From a bacterium (GTDB lineage Bacteria > UBA4055): a stretch of 58,018 nucleotides of DNA. Below the pieces are notes generated by a model that did not search any database, was not told the DNA's origin, and was given only the letters and a program-made list of their open reading frames with translations. The translations under genes and the position numbers were made by a program. The stretch lies in assembly GCA_029559475.1 (NCBI GenBank), contig JAKQBN010000046.1:1-58018 (forward strand), in the 5' to 3' direction. Positions 25,392 through 34,684 of the stretch are shown here, one piece after another. Each line of letters opens with the position of its first letter. The first letter of the stretch is position 1.

Positions 25392-28380
25392 CGCTAAGTC
25401 CGGCTCCGGCTTTTTTCATTTCAAGTTCAGCTTTCATAGCAGTGTATTCTTCATCACCGGGTTTTATCGAAAGGAAGACATTTACCATTTCGAGAGCTTT
25501 ATCGTAGTCAGCGGACATAGTATGGATCTGGCACAGAAGGTCTACAGCCTCAAGATCTGTACGGTTGATCTCGATGTATTTATTCAGAGCAGTTACCGAA
25601 TTCTGTTTGTCCCCGCTCTGATAGCAAAGAACCGCGAATTCCTTGAACATAGAGTTTCGAAGTTCTATATTCTGAACCGAAGCCAATTTTACAACTGTTT
25701 TTTCGAATATCAGCTGTTTCATTTCCGGTTCGTTCAACTTTGAGAAACCCGCGTACATTTCAAGGTATTTCTCGTATTTAGAGCGTGATTCAGGAAGAGC
25801 TTCGATTTCGGTTAATATCTGAAACAGGATCGAACTTCCGTATTCCTTATATCCTCTTGAAGATGAATGCAGCAGGAATCTGAGTTTTTTATTTAGTGAC
25901 ATGGATTTTATATCAATAGATTTCAAAAGTTCCAATCCCTTTTCCGTTTCGTTTATGTCGGCGTACATACCTGCCAGTTCAGCAACTACCATCTCATTTG
26001 TGATCGGAATGACTTTCGCGGGTATAAATTCTTCCATCTTTAATAGAAGGTACTTCTTTTTATCATTGATCGAAAAGTCGTTGAATTCATCGAACGTATA
26101 GTTTTTCATAAAATCCAGTGCCGGATCGTTCGCTTCTGATTCGGGATTGACCTCCAGTTCGTCGTAATACAGAGCAAGCTGTAAAAACGCGCTTCTGTAA
26201 TTCTGTACCAGCCTCTGGATGTTGTCGTCATAGAATATGCCCGGATCATTAAGATTTCTGTATGCGGTCAGATATCTGCCAAGAATTCTGTCATAAACCA
26301 CCGGCGGTTCGATCCCTTTATCTGCTTTGTAATCTACTACTCTAAAACAGAGACCGTCCATACGCATCCATTCGTCAAGACCAATAAAATTCGAACTGCC
26401 AACCGTTACTGCGAAATAAACAGGTCTTTTCCAGTTCATTTGAGCGTTGTAAGCCACAATCTCGAGAACCATCTGGTCCTGTATCTTAAGAAATCCTTCA
26501 GCTTTATTTTGAACCGGGATCTTCATTGTCGGTCCGAGCTTCCATTCGATAATGCCTTTATTATCTTTCGCAGACAGCTGAAGAGATCTTTCTTGAGGCC
26601 AGTATCTTCTCATAAATCCTTCGGAAGTCATCAAATGCTGATCGAAATATTCTGCTATCTGCTGATCGGTATATCTGATATAATCAGGCATTTTCTCTTT
26701 GAGTTGCTTTATATACCAGCCGGTGTTCAGAAGAGAAAGATTTACTACCTGGACATCTTTTCTAATGCCTTCCACTTCCTGAAGATACCAGACGGGGAAA
26801 GTGTCGTTGTCGCCGTTAGTGAAAAGGATCCCGTTCTCGTCACAGCTTTCGAGAATATTTTTTGAATAATCCCAAGCTACGAAGTTCCCAGTTCTGTCAG
26901 TTATAAAATAATTAGCCTTAAGTTCCATTACAGGGATTATAAGCGCTATGATAGCGACGGGCATTATCAGCTTTGCATATATGCGGTTCTCTTTTAGAGT
27001 TTCGAGTATTGAAGCTACACCGAACCCTATCCATATTGAAAAAATAAAGAACGAGCCCACATAAAAATAATCCCTTTCTCTCGGCTGCATAAAATCCTGA
27101 TTCTGGTATATCACAAGTCCGAGGCTCATTATAACGAACAGAGCCATAAGCGCTGCAGCCTTTTTCCAGTCTTTGAAAAAGTGATGAAGCGCTCCCCATA
27201 ATCCCGCAAGAAAAGGTACCGCGTAAAGACCGTCGAGAGTTACAACGGAGTTTATCTTATTTATATTCATTCCAATGAACTGCCAGTTGAAATATCTGAT
27301 ATACATATCGACTATCTGGTATTTCCAGAAAAATGCCCAGTGACCTTTCCACGGATCGTCCGATGAGCCTGCAACAGCTCCGATCTTTTCGAGCGATTCA
27401 AGATACTTTCTGTTAGGGTTTCCGAAGAAGAGCGTCACAGCGTTCTTAAGCTGCTCTTCATCACCGTACTGCTCGCGGTTAAGATAGGCGAGCATTCTTG
27501 TCCAGTTGGAAGGATCGTTCTCGTTAATAGGGGGATTAAGACCAGCTCTTAGAAAGATCATCAGATAGGTCGAATATCCGAGTATAAGAAGGAGAGGCAT
27601 TATGAACACGAGCGAAATATCTTCATTGTTCTCCATTCTCCGGAATATAATTATCAGTATAAAAAATATGAAAAGGGAATAGATCTTCCAGTCTAAAGGA
27701 ACCGCGAAAAGAACAAGAATAGAAATAAATACTCCCGCGCCCACGATCATGGCTGTTCTTCTGTCGTAGTACCACATAATAAAAACAGCTACAGGCAGTG
27801 TCAGAATGTTCAAGAGATGTACTCCTGTTCCGAGTCCTACCAGAAGCATCATAATAAGTAGGTATTTTGCAGAGTCCGGTTCATTATGTTTTTCGGTCCA
27901 GACCAGTGTAAGCCATATTATTATTGCGGTAAAGAACATGCTTAGTGCATATACTTCCGCTTCAACGGCGTTGAACCAGAACGTGTAAGTGAAGGCAAAA
28001 GTCAGTGCTCCTATAGCTGAGCTTGCATGAATAATGAACAGATCATAGTTGTCTATAGCAGCGCCGCGCCAGTTCCTTATCAGCCTTGCGCTGATAAGAT
28101 ATAGCAATAGTACTGTAACCGCGCTCGAGAATACCGAAATGAGATTTACGCGGTATCCGATATCATCTCCGAAGGGCATCATGGAAAAAAGTCTGCCCAG
28201 CATCAGATAAAAAGGCGCTCCGGGCGGGTGAGGTATGCCGAGGATGTACGAAGTAGTTATGAATTCTCCGCAGTCCCAGAAAGACGTGGTGTCTGCCACT
28301 GTCATAAGATAAACCACAAGGCTAAGAAGCAGAACTGCAGCTCCTGTAAATCGAGTGACTTTTTTTTCATTTGTGATCAT
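25381..28380 (-). CDS. DUF2723 GT-C-type membrane glycosyltransferase with C-terminal TPR region
   Basis: This 999-residue protein opens with the DUF2723 signature: DTTSFWDCGEFITTSY, then LGIPHPPGAPFYLMLGR. The Asp/Glu of the first loop are the presumed catalytic acids of GT-C enzymes related to protein O-mannosyltransferases. About a dozen TM helices occupy residues 12-490; a soluble region (about 500-740) and TPR-like helical repeats (about 790-990) follow. It probably transfers a sugar from a lipid carrier to protein or glycan on the outer face of the inner membrane. Only 1 bp separates it from the VanZ-like gene. Confidence 0.85.
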   Translation of the reverse strand: MITNEKKVTRFTGAAVLLLSLVVYLMTVADTTSFWDCGEFITTSYILGIPHPPGAPFYLMLGRLFSMMPFGDDIGYRVNLISVFSSAVTVLLLYLISARLIRNWRGAAIDNYDLFIIHASSAIGALTFAFTYTFWFNAVEAEVYALSMFFTAIIIWLTLVWTEKHNEPDSAKYLLIMMLLVGLGTGVHLLNILTLPVAVFIMWYYDRRTAMIVGAGVFISILVLFAVPLDWKIYSLFIFFILIIIFRRMENNEDISLVFIMPLLLILGYSTYLMIFLRAGLNPPINENDPSNWTRMLAYLNREQYGDEEQLKNAVTLFFGNPNRKYLESLEKIGAVAGSSDDPWKGHWAFFWKYQIVDMYIRYFNWQFIGMNINKINSVVTLDGLYAVPFLAGLWGALHHFFKDWKKAAALMALFVIMSLGLVIYQNQDFMQPRERDYFYVGSFFIFSIWIGFGVASILETLKENRIYAKLIMPVAIIALIIPVMELKANYFITDRTGNFVAWDYSKNILESCDENGILFTNGDNDTFPVWYLQEVEGIRKDVQVVNLSLLNTGWYIKQLKEKMPDYIRYTDQQIAEYFDQHLMTSEGFMRRYWPQERSLQLSAKDNKGIIEWKLGPTMKIPVQNKAEGFLKIQDQMVLEIVAYNAQMNWKRPVYFAVTVGSSNFIGLDEWMRMDGLCFRVVDYKADKGIEPPVVYDRILGRYLTAYRNLNDPGIFYDDNIQRLVQNYRSAFLQLALYYDELEVNPESEANDPALDFMKNYTFDEFNDFSINDKKKYLLLKMEEFIPAKVIPITNEMVVAELAGMYADINETEKGLELLKSIDIKSMSLNKKLRFLLHSSSRGYKEYGSSILFQILTEIEALPESRSKYEKYLEMYAGFSKLNEPEMKQLIFEKTVVKLASVQNIELRNSMFKEFAVLCYQSGDKQNSVTALNKYIEINRTDLEAVDLLCQIHTMSADYDKALEMVNVFLSIKPGDEEYTAMKAELEMKKAGAGLSVEK

Positions 28381-28381
28381 T

Positions 28382-28807
28382 TTATTCCTGCAAGTTTGTT
28401 TTTAAAAGCATTCTTCTGTGCATGAGTAGAAATATAAGGATAATAAAAGATATACCCGCAACGTCAGCCAAAAAATCGAGAGGATCGGGATCTCTTAAAC
28501 CGCCGAATATGCCCGTTCCAAAATATCCCACAAAGCCCTGATGTATCTCATCCGAGGCAGCATATAATGCTCCTGTTATAAAGGTCAGGAAAGAGGATAT
28601 ATTAATGTCTTTGAATCTGTTTATGCTGAAATACTTCATCAGTAGAAAACCCAGTATAGCATATTCTGTGAAATGTATCAGCTTGTCATTAAGCATAAAT
28701 CCACTGCCGGTATCTTTGAATGTAAGCGATGATAAAGTGAAGATTACGATCATGTAAAGGATCAGAGATAACCTGATAAATATTCTGCTGTTGAAAATAT
28801 CCCGCAT
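28382..28807 (-). CDS. VanZ-like membrane protein
   Basis: This 141-residue protein has four or so TM helices and the VanZ-family pattern: LNDKLIHFTEYAILGFLL, then ALYAASDEIHQGFVGYF-RDPDPLDFLADVAG. VanZ relatives include a teicoplanin resistance accessory protein, but most have no known function. It lies between ansA and DUF2723 with gaps of 7 and 1 bp, so it is part of the envelope operon. A drug-resistance role should not be assumed. Confidence 0.82.
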   Translation of the reverse strand: MRDIFNSRIFIRLSLILYMIVIFTLSSLTFKDTGSGFMLNDKLIHFTEYAILGFLLMKYFSINRFKDINISSFLTFITGALYAASDEIHQGFVGYFGTGIFGGLRDPDPLDFLADVAGISFIILIFLLMHRRMLLKTNLQE

Positions 28808-28814
28808 TTTAAGA

Positions 28815-29792
28815 TTAGCCTCTGTCTTCTTTAAAGATTTCTCTTATTTCGTCAACAGTTTTGCCGAGTCCGAGCAGAACCATGAGCTTAAGTCTCGCTT
28901 TTTCGCTGTTCAGATCATATCCCATTATTGCTCCATTGTCTTCGAGTTGTTTTGCTCCGCCTTCGTAACCGTATATTCCCAGTACTCTTCCGTTGGGCAC
29001 TCTGGAAGTTATTACTACAGGTATTCCTTTCTTTATCGCCTCAACTATCCCGGCTTTCATTTCCGGATTGACGTTCCCTCTGCCGAAAGCTTCTATTATT
29101 ATTCCTTTTACGCCGGTATTTACCGAATAATCTATGAACTTGCGACTTATTCCCGCGCACATCTTTATCAGGTCGACATTAGTTTCGATCCGTTCAGTCT
29201 TAAATTTATATCTGAATTCAGATTTTCTGTAATAAATTATATCGTCAACGTCGATCATGCCAAGCATTCCGTAATTCGGCGCGTCGAAAGCATTGATCTT
29301 GCTTGTTGATGATTTATAAACTTCTCTCACGCTGAATATCTCGTCGTTAACAGCAAGCATTACGCCGCGGTCGTAGCTTTTATCGCTTGCAGCTACCCTG
29401 ATTGCGTTGAAAAGATTTCGCGGACCATCAAGTCCGGTTTCTTCGTTCGATCTCATTGCCGCCGTAAAGATCACCGGCTTTTTGGTCTGCAGGGTAAGGA
29501 AGAGCAGATATGAAGTTTCTTCTATAGTATCTGTCCCGTGTGTAATTACAACTCCGTCAAAATGATCAATTCGTTCTGAGACCAGTCTTGAAAGTTCGAA
29601 CATTTTCTGAGGTGTCATCATAGGGCTGGGAATGTTGCTGAACTCAAAAAGACTAATATCGGCATAATTATCAATTTCAGGCAGAAGTTTAACTATCTCA
29701 TTACCGGTAAGCGAAGGAACCACACCGTCAGATCCGGCTTTCATGGATATTGTACCTCCGGTAGTGATTATCAGTATTTTCTTCTTTCCCAT
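28815..29792 (-). CDS. ansA: Type I L-asparaginase
   Basis: This 325-residue enzyme hydrolyses L-asparagine to aspartate and ammonia. Both active-site signatures are present: IITTGGTIS near residues 8-16, with nucleophilic Thr11, and VVITHGTDTIEET near 83-95. The absence of a signal peptide points to the cytoplasmic type I form. A strong AAAGGAGAAAATT site precedes the ATG. It is the first gene of the reverse-strand operon, sharing an AT-rich divergent upstream region with the DUF5679 gene. Confidence 0.9.
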   Translation of the reverse strand: MGKKKILIITTGGTISMKAGSDGVVPSLTGNEIVKLLPEIDNYADISLFEFSNIPSPMMTPQKMFELSRLVSERIDHFDGVVITHGTDTIEETSYLLFLTLQTKKPVIFTAAMRSNEETGLDGPRNLFNAIRVAASDKSYDRGVMLAVNDEIFSVREVYKSSTSKINAFDAPNYGMLGMIDVDDIIYYRKSEFRYKFKTERIETNVDLIKMCAGISRKFIDYSVNTGVKGIIIEAFGRGNVNPEMKAGIVEAIKKGIPVVITSRVPNGRVLGIYGYEGGAKQLEDNGAIMGYDLNSEKARLKLMVLLGLGKTVDEIREIFKEDRG

Positions 29793-30286
29793 AATTTTCT
29801 CCTTTCAGCGTGTTTATACGCGCTTTTCGGCTTAATGTTCTTATTATATTAATTAATGAATTAAGCGCGGGCATTAAATATAGTGTTTGATATTTCTTTT
29901 TTCAAGAAAATAATTTGAAGTAAAACATCAAATATTTTTTCATTTCAGACACGACGGAAAATGCAATATCGGACAAATGATTTTTTAAAAAAGTTATTAA
30001 CAATTTGTTAACAAAAAAAATGTTTTCTGAAAAATATTTTATTTTTTTTGTGAAAGGATTGTCGATAAACTGTTTATGTTAAAAAATGGAAATCAGGCAT
30101 TTTTTGTAGCTAAATTAAGAAATATTAAAAAAAAAAACACTGATAAAGGGACGTTATAAGCATAATTCTCGCACAAAAAAAAAGTGAATTTTTCTCTTGA
30201 CAAACGTATACGCAGTATATAAATTGTTCTTATCAAGGCTAAGTTGTGAGGAAACAACAAACAAAAACAAAAAAAAGGAGAGAAAA
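29793..30286. other. Long AT-rich divergent intergenic region
   Basis: This stretch of about 490 bp between ansA and the DUF5679 gene has no convincing reading frame. It is rich in A and T runs and contains a perfect palindrome, TTAACAA-T-TTGTTAA, at 29997-30011. It must hold the ansA promoter and carries the DUF5679 promoter at its right end. I see no structured RNA. Confidence 0.7.
30197..30225 (+). promoter_or_regulatory. Candidate strong promoter for DUF5679 gene
   Basis: A consensus TTGACA (30197-30202) and an overlapping -10 region TATAAATT (30218-30225) lie about 62 bp before the start codon, after A-tract-rich DNA that could act as an UP element. Confidence 0.55.
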
Positions 30287-30451
30287 ATGGCAGAAAAAAA
30301 ACTAACAGGTTACTGCGTAAAATGCAGAGCAAAAAGCGAATTCAAAAACGCTAAAGAAGTAAAAATGAAAAACGGAAGACCGGCTCTTAAAGGTGTTTGC
30401 GCAAAATGCGGAACCGGCATGTACAGAATTCTTTCTGCAAAGAAAAAATAA
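30287..30451 (+). CDS. DUF5679 small zinc-ribbon protein
   Basis: This 54-residue, lysine-rich protein has two CxxC pairs, YCVKC near residue 9 and VCAKC near residue 42, that would bind one zinc ion. The central segment KEVKMKNGRPALKGVC matches DUF5679. Function unknown; size, charge and zinc ribbon suggest nucleic-acid or ribosome association. The start at 30287 is fixed by GGAG six bases upstream; a longer frame begins at 30197 within the promoter. Own promoter and terminator imply an independently, probably highly, expressed gene. Confidence 0.85.
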   Translation: MAEKKLTGYCVKCRAKSEFKNAKEVKMKNGRPALKGVCAKCGTGMYRILSAKKK

Positions 30452-30474
30452 CCGTTTTCATGCACAAAGTATTG

Positions 30475-30503
30475 AAAGGGAAGGTCAGCCTTCCCTTTTT
30501 TTA
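30475..30503 (+). terminator. Rho-independent terminator
   Basis: A 10-bp perfect stem, AAAGGGAAGG / CCTTCCCTTT, closes a TCAG loop followed by T's. It ends the DUF5679 transcript. Confidence 0.9.
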
Positions 30504-30538
30504 TTTCATAAGAACACAATGTTGTTTATATTTCCTGA

Positions 30539-31405
30539 ATGCTATATCTTGTTGTTAATAAATATTCCGGAAACTATTCGGCTAAAAAGATCACCGAGCT
30601 TAAATCAGAGCTCGATCAGCAATTTGGCAACTATGAATTCATAAATACGGTTTTAACGGACAATAAAGTCCTCATTGATCTGGACCATAAGAAGATCAGA
30701 AGGAACGATACGATCTGTGCGGTCGGAGGCGACGGGACTGTAAACGCCTGCCTTCAGTTCGTTCACGACAAAGGACTTCAGAAAAAGGTACTGCTCGGTG
30801 TGATCCCGGTAGGTACGGGAAACAACATGATCGGTTCTCTTAATCTGAAAAAAGGATTTAAGAAAGCTGTTCAAATAATCAAAGAAGCTAAAACCGAAAA
30901 GATCAGATATGCTACTATCAACGGCGAACGGGCTTTTTTCAACTGCAGCTTCGGATTTACGTCCCATATACTATCCAACAGAAAAACCAATTCCCTTGCG
31001 GGGTATTTTTATGATACGATAAGGCTGTTCCCTTCGTATAAATTCTGCCGCATACTTTTAGAGAGAGAAACAAAGGAAAGAATAATATTCGCCGGATTTT
31101 TCATCAATACAAAAGTTTATATGTCAAAATTCAGATTCCTTAAAAAGAACAATCAGGAAGCTGGGCTTCAGTTCTTTTTTATCGAAAGAGGAAGTATAAT
31201 AGATATTCCGGCGCGTGCAGCTCTCACATTTGCTGATCCCAGGTTTTACAGCAGTATGAAAAAAAATAAATATATTATCTATCCGAAGAAGAATTGTATT
31301 TTCGAACTTGACGGCGATATTTACAGTTCAAGCAAATGTAATGAATCAGTAATGATAGAAAACAGCTCGGCTGTAAGAGTGATAACGAACAATAAGATCA
31401 AATGA
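30539..31405 (+). CDS. Diacylglycerol/lipid kinase family protein
   Basis: This 288-residue protein has a DAGK catalytic domain: nucleotide-binding CAVGGDGTVNAC near residue 60, and VIPVGTGNNMIGSL near 98, where family members usually have GTxND. The beta-sandwich C-terminal half carries the catalytic-type loop ELDGDIY. It probably phosphorylates a lipid such as diacylglycerol at the membrane. The ATG has no clear Shine-Dalgarno sequence. A short C-terminus and Asn instead of Asp in GTGNN are mild departures. Confidence 0.8.
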   Translation: MLYLVVNKYSGNYSAKKITELKSELDQQFGNYEFINTVLTDNKVLIDLDHKKIRRNDTICAVGGDGTVNACLQFVHDKGLQKKVLLGVIPVGTGNNMIGSLNLKKGFKKAVQIIKEAKTEKIRYATINGERAFFNCSFGFTSHILSNRKTNSLAGYFYDTIRLFPSYKFCRILLERETKERIIFAGFFINTKVYMSKFRFLKKNNQEAGLQFFFIERGSIIDIPARAALTFADPRFYSSMKKNKYIIYPKKNCIFELDGDIYSSSKCNESVMIENSSAVRVITNNKIK

Positions 31406-31457
31406 CAACTTTTTTAAATACGCGGGTCTAAGTAATAAAATTAATTCGGAGATATTT

Positions 31458-33851
31458 ATGAAAAAAACAATAGCAGCCCTTCTAATCCTTGCCGCATCTC
31501 TATTCTGTCAGACGACCGGATTCAGAGGGATGGCTTCGGAACAGAGCGGATTAAAAATGTTCCTGAACCCGTCTCTATTAGGGTATGAACCCGGAGCAAG
31601 ACTGTTCATTTTCGATGAGTACGACGGTGATGTGGAAAAAGGTTTAGGATTAGGTATAAATCTCGGCACAATAGGCTTTTCATATTTCAAAGACAGGGAT
31701 GATCTTGAATCCTATGTTTTTGCGACCGGTTCTGAAGTGATCCCTGGTTATTATACGGGAAGCGCTATAAGATGGTTTTCAGGAAGTATTCTTAACCCGG
31801 AGCTTGATCTTTCACTAACCATAAGGCCGCTGAAGTACTTTTCTATTGCCGGTAATGTGAAAAACATCTGGGAAAGTAATACACTACCCGTAAATTCGAA
31901 TATCGGACTGGCAATCAGACCTTTCGGTGACAATAAGCTAACTGTCGAAGGCGATATTTCTTTCGATAAAGATAATATTGAAGATTCGTATTATACTATA
32001 GGCGCATCAACGGAGATCATAAAAGGTATAAATCTAAACGGCGGTTATACTGCCCGGATGAACAATGACGACTTCGATCCTGTTTATGAATTCGGATTCT
32101 CGCTTTCGCTGAATAATACTACTGCGGGAACAAGAGGGTTTAAATACGAGGATTCAGACAGTTATCTCAATTTTATTGAATTCGGAGATATAGCTCCGCC
32201 GTCTTTTTTCAAACTCAAAAATTCCAAGATAATCGAGATCGAACTCGAAGGAGAATATAAGGAAGAGACATCGAAAAATTTCCTGAGCAGGATCTTCGGA
32301 GGAAGAGGTAAGAGCGCACGTGAGCTTATAGGGCAGATCAATAAACTCAAGGACGATAAAGAGGTAGCTGCGATACTCATTAAAAGCAAAAATTATAAAA
32401 TGACATTCGCGCAAAGAGAAGAGCTGAGGAACGCGCTTGTTGATTTTAAAAATTCCGGCAAAAGGATCTACTCTTACTTCGTTACAGCTTCGCAGTCCGG
32501 ATTCTATATTCTGTCAGTATCGGATAAGATCTATATGTATCCGGAAGGCGAACTCGCATTTGAGGGAATGGGTGCAGAGCTGATGTTCTTCAAGGGTATT
32601 CTTGACAAGCTCGGTGTTAAAATGCAGGCGATCAGGCACGGTAAATTCAAAAGCGCAGTTGAGCCTTTCACGCAGGAACAGGCCAGTGCTGAAAACCTAG
32701 AGCAGATTGATAAATTTATTACACGTATAGACGATCATATGAAAGCCTGCGTATCATCAGGTAGGAAGATGACCGTTGAACAGCTGAATGATCTTATGAA
32801 CAGAGTACCGTTTTATACAGGGAAGACGGCACTGGAAAATAAAATGGTTGACGAACTGATAATCGAAGATAAGCTGGAAAAAGCAGTACGCAAAGACGAG
32901 AATGATAAAGCTAAGATCGTAAGCTCAAAACTGTATTTCGAGCTAAAAACCGAAGATTCGCAGTGGTCAGCCATGTTAGACCGTCAGGTTGCTATTGTTT
33001 ACGCTACCGGTTCAATTATGACAGGCAAAAGCTCGGGCGGGGGATTTTTATCGGGCGAAAGAATGGGAAGCGATACTACAGCCGAGCTTATCAGAAAAGC
33101 AAGAAAGGATAAAAACGTTAAAGCTATCGTTTTCAGAGTCGACTCGGGCGGAGGAAGCGGACTCGCTTCGGATCTTATACTGACCGAACTTAAACTGGCT
33201 CAGGAAGAAAATAAAAAACCGGTAATCATATCGATGGGCAGCATGGCGGCTTCAGGCGGTTACTGGATATCCTGCTACGGAGACAGGATTTTCGCGGATA
33301 AAACCACTCTGACCGGATCGATTGGAGTGTTCGGTCTAGTTCCTTCTGTTGACGGACTTCTAGGCAAAGTCGGCATAAATACTCAGAAGATCAGAAAGAA
33401 CAAATTCGCGGTTCAGTCGTGGTATGAGGATCTTAATCAGGATGAAACGGATTTTATGCAGATGCACATTGATTCGTTCTACAAAGGATTTGTGGAAAAA
33501 GTAGCCGATGCCAGAAAAAAATCATTTGATGAGATTGATAAGATAGCAGAAGGCAGAGTATGGGCAGGAGAAGATGCTCTCGAGATCGGACTGATCGATG
33601 AGATCGGCGATCTTAACGATGCTGTAAAATACGCTGCGGAAAAAGTAAAAGTCGATCTTGAGCATAATAATTCAGTTAAAATATATACGAAATTCAGCGA
33701 ATTCTCATTCGGAGACATAGCATTGAATGTTTTCGCCGACAAGCTGGATATTGAAATGCTGGACAAACTCAAAAACAGCGAAATCTACGATCTGCTTTCT
33801 TCGGATGAAACTATATTTATGATGATGCCCTACCAGGTTGAATTGAAATAA
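31458..33851 (+). CDS. sppA: Signal peptide peptidase SppA with N-terminal beta domain
   Basis: This 797-residue protein has a signal peptide (about 1-17). Residues 20-240 form a beta-rich, barrel-like domain (alternating strands, GLGLGINLGTIGFSYF, NVKNIWESNTLPVNSNIGLAI). From about residue 250 two SppA/ClpP-fold repeats follow, with catalytic Lys398 in GKFKSAVEPF and nucleophile Ser599 in MAASGGYW, at the spacing of E. coli-type SppA. SppA degrades cleaved signal peptides in the membrane. Typical SppA has only a TM anchor, so the N-terminal domain is unusual; it may place the protease in the periplasm or outer membrane. Confidence 0.87.
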   Translation: MKKTIAALLILAASLFCQTTGFRGMASEQSGLKMFLNPSLLGYEPGARLFIFDEYDGDVEKGLGLGINLGTIGFSYFKDRDDLESYVFATGSEVIPGYYTGSAIRWFSGSILNPELDLSLTIRPLKYFSIAGNVKNIWESNTLPVNSNIGLAIRPFGDNKLTVEGDISFDKDNIEDSYYTIGASTEIIKGINLNGGYTARMNNDDFDPVYEFGFSLSLNNTTAGTRGFKYEDSDSYLNFIEFGDIAPPSFFKLKNSKIIEIELEGEYKEETSKNFLSRIFGGRGKSARELIGQINKLKDDKEVAAILIKSKNYKMTFAQREELRNALVDFKNSGKRIYSYFVTASQSGFYILSVSDKIYMYPEGELAFEGMGAELMFFKGILDKLGVKMQAIRHGKFKSAVEPFTQEQASAENLEQIDKFITRIDDHMKACVSSGRKMTVEQLNDLMNRVPFYTGKTALENKMVDELIIEDKLEKAVRKDENDKAKIVSSKLYFELKTEDSQWSAMLDRQVAIVYATGSIMTGKSSGGGFLSGERMGSDTTAELIRKARKDKNVKAIVFRVDSGGGSGLASDLILTELKLAQEENKKPVIISMGSMAASGGYWISCYGDRIFADKTTLTGSIGVFGLVPSVDGLLGKVGINTQKIRKNKFAVQSWYEDLNQDETDFMQMHIDSFYKGFVEKVADARKKSFDEIDKIAEGRVWAGEDALEIGLIDEIGDLNDAVKYAAEKVKVDLEHNNSVKIYTKFSEFSFGDIALNVFADKLDIEMLDKLKNSEIYDLLSSDETIFMMMPYQVELK

Positions 33852-33873
33852 TATTCAAGCTGACCGATTACTG

Positions 33874-33900
33874 AAAAAGCGCAATTTTGCGCTTTTTCTT
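33874..33900 (+). terminator. Rho-independent terminator
   Basis: An AAAAAGCGCAA / TTGCGCTTTTT hairpin is followed by CTTTTTAT, just after sppA. Confidence 0.9.
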
Positions 33901-33976
33901 TTTATATAAATTTTAGAATTGCTAAAATGCAAAAAAAATAGCATATTCAGATGTTTAATTCGGACGGGAAAAATTT

Positions 33977-34675
33977 ATGGATACACAGGCACTAATAGAT
34001 ATGATATCAAAATCGAAGAAAACCACTCCGGTCGAAGTGATGATCAGGGGGGATATGAAAGAGATAGATTTCAAAGACCTTAAGTTCTTCGGAAACGAAG
34101 AATTCGGGACTGTTTTCGGCGACTGGGATATTGTAAAGCAGATGCTTGACCAGAACAAAAAGAAGATTTACGATCATCATATAAAAAGCGACAGGCGTAA
34201 TTCAGCGATCCCGCTTCTTGACACAAAAAATCTCAACTGCAGGATCGAACCCGGAGCTATAATCAGAGATACAGCTGAGATAGGAAGAAACTGCGTAATT
34301 ATGATGGGAGCTGTTATCAATCTCGGTGCAGTGATCGGTGACAACACGATGATAGACATGAATGTTGTTGTAGGCGGGCGCGTGTTAATCGGAAAACACT
34401 GCCATATCGGAGCGGGAGCTGTTCTTGCCGGAGTTATCGAGCCTCCTTCAGCTCAGCCTGTAACAATAGGAGATAATGTGATGATAGGCGCAAACGCTGT
34501 AGTTCTGGAAGGCGTTAGTATAGGAAACAACGCTGTAATAGCCGCGGGATCGGTGGTTACTTCAGATGTACCGGATGATATGGTCGCAGCAGGCGTTCCG
34601 GCAAAGATCATCAAGAAAAGAGATGAAAAAACAAATTCAAAAACTGTCTTCGTCGATTCGCTCAGACAGTTATAG
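33977..34675 (+). CDS. dapH: Tetrahydrodipicolinate N-acetyltransferase
   Basis: This 232-residue enzyme acetylates L-2,3,4,5-tetrahydrodipicolinate in the acetylase branch of lysine/diaminopimelate synthesis. The N-terminal DapH domain (about 1-85, [21 protein letters not shown]) precedes left-handed beta-helix hexapeptide repeats (about 88-205), and the family insert [17 protein letters not shown] is present. Length matches DapH. It points to diaminopimelate in the cell wall. It lies 9 bp before the M14 peptidase gene. Confidence 0.9.
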   Translation: MDTQALIDMISKSKKTTPVEVMIRGDMKEIDFKDLKFFGNEEFGTVFGDWDIVKQMLDQNKKKIYDHHIKSDRRNSAIPLLDTKNLNCRIEPGAIIRDTAEIGRNCVIMMGAVINLGAVIGDNTMIDMNVVVGGRVLIGKHCHIGAGAVLAGVIEPPSAQPVTIGDNVMIGANAVVLEGVSIGNNAVIAAGSVVTSDVPDDMVAAGVPAKIIKKRDEKTNSKTVFVDSLRQL

Positions 34676-34684
34676 GAGAAACTA

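Noticed and set aside
28382-28807. VanZ-like gene considered as glycopeptide resistance.
   Set aside because: No vanA, vanH, vanX or regulator genes are present, and VanZ-family proteins are widespread in non-resistant bacteria.
29950-30120. AT-rich stretch considered as a replication origin.
   Set aside because: No cluster of DnaA boxes (TTATCCACA-like) and none of dnaA, dnaN, rpmH or parAB lies nearby.
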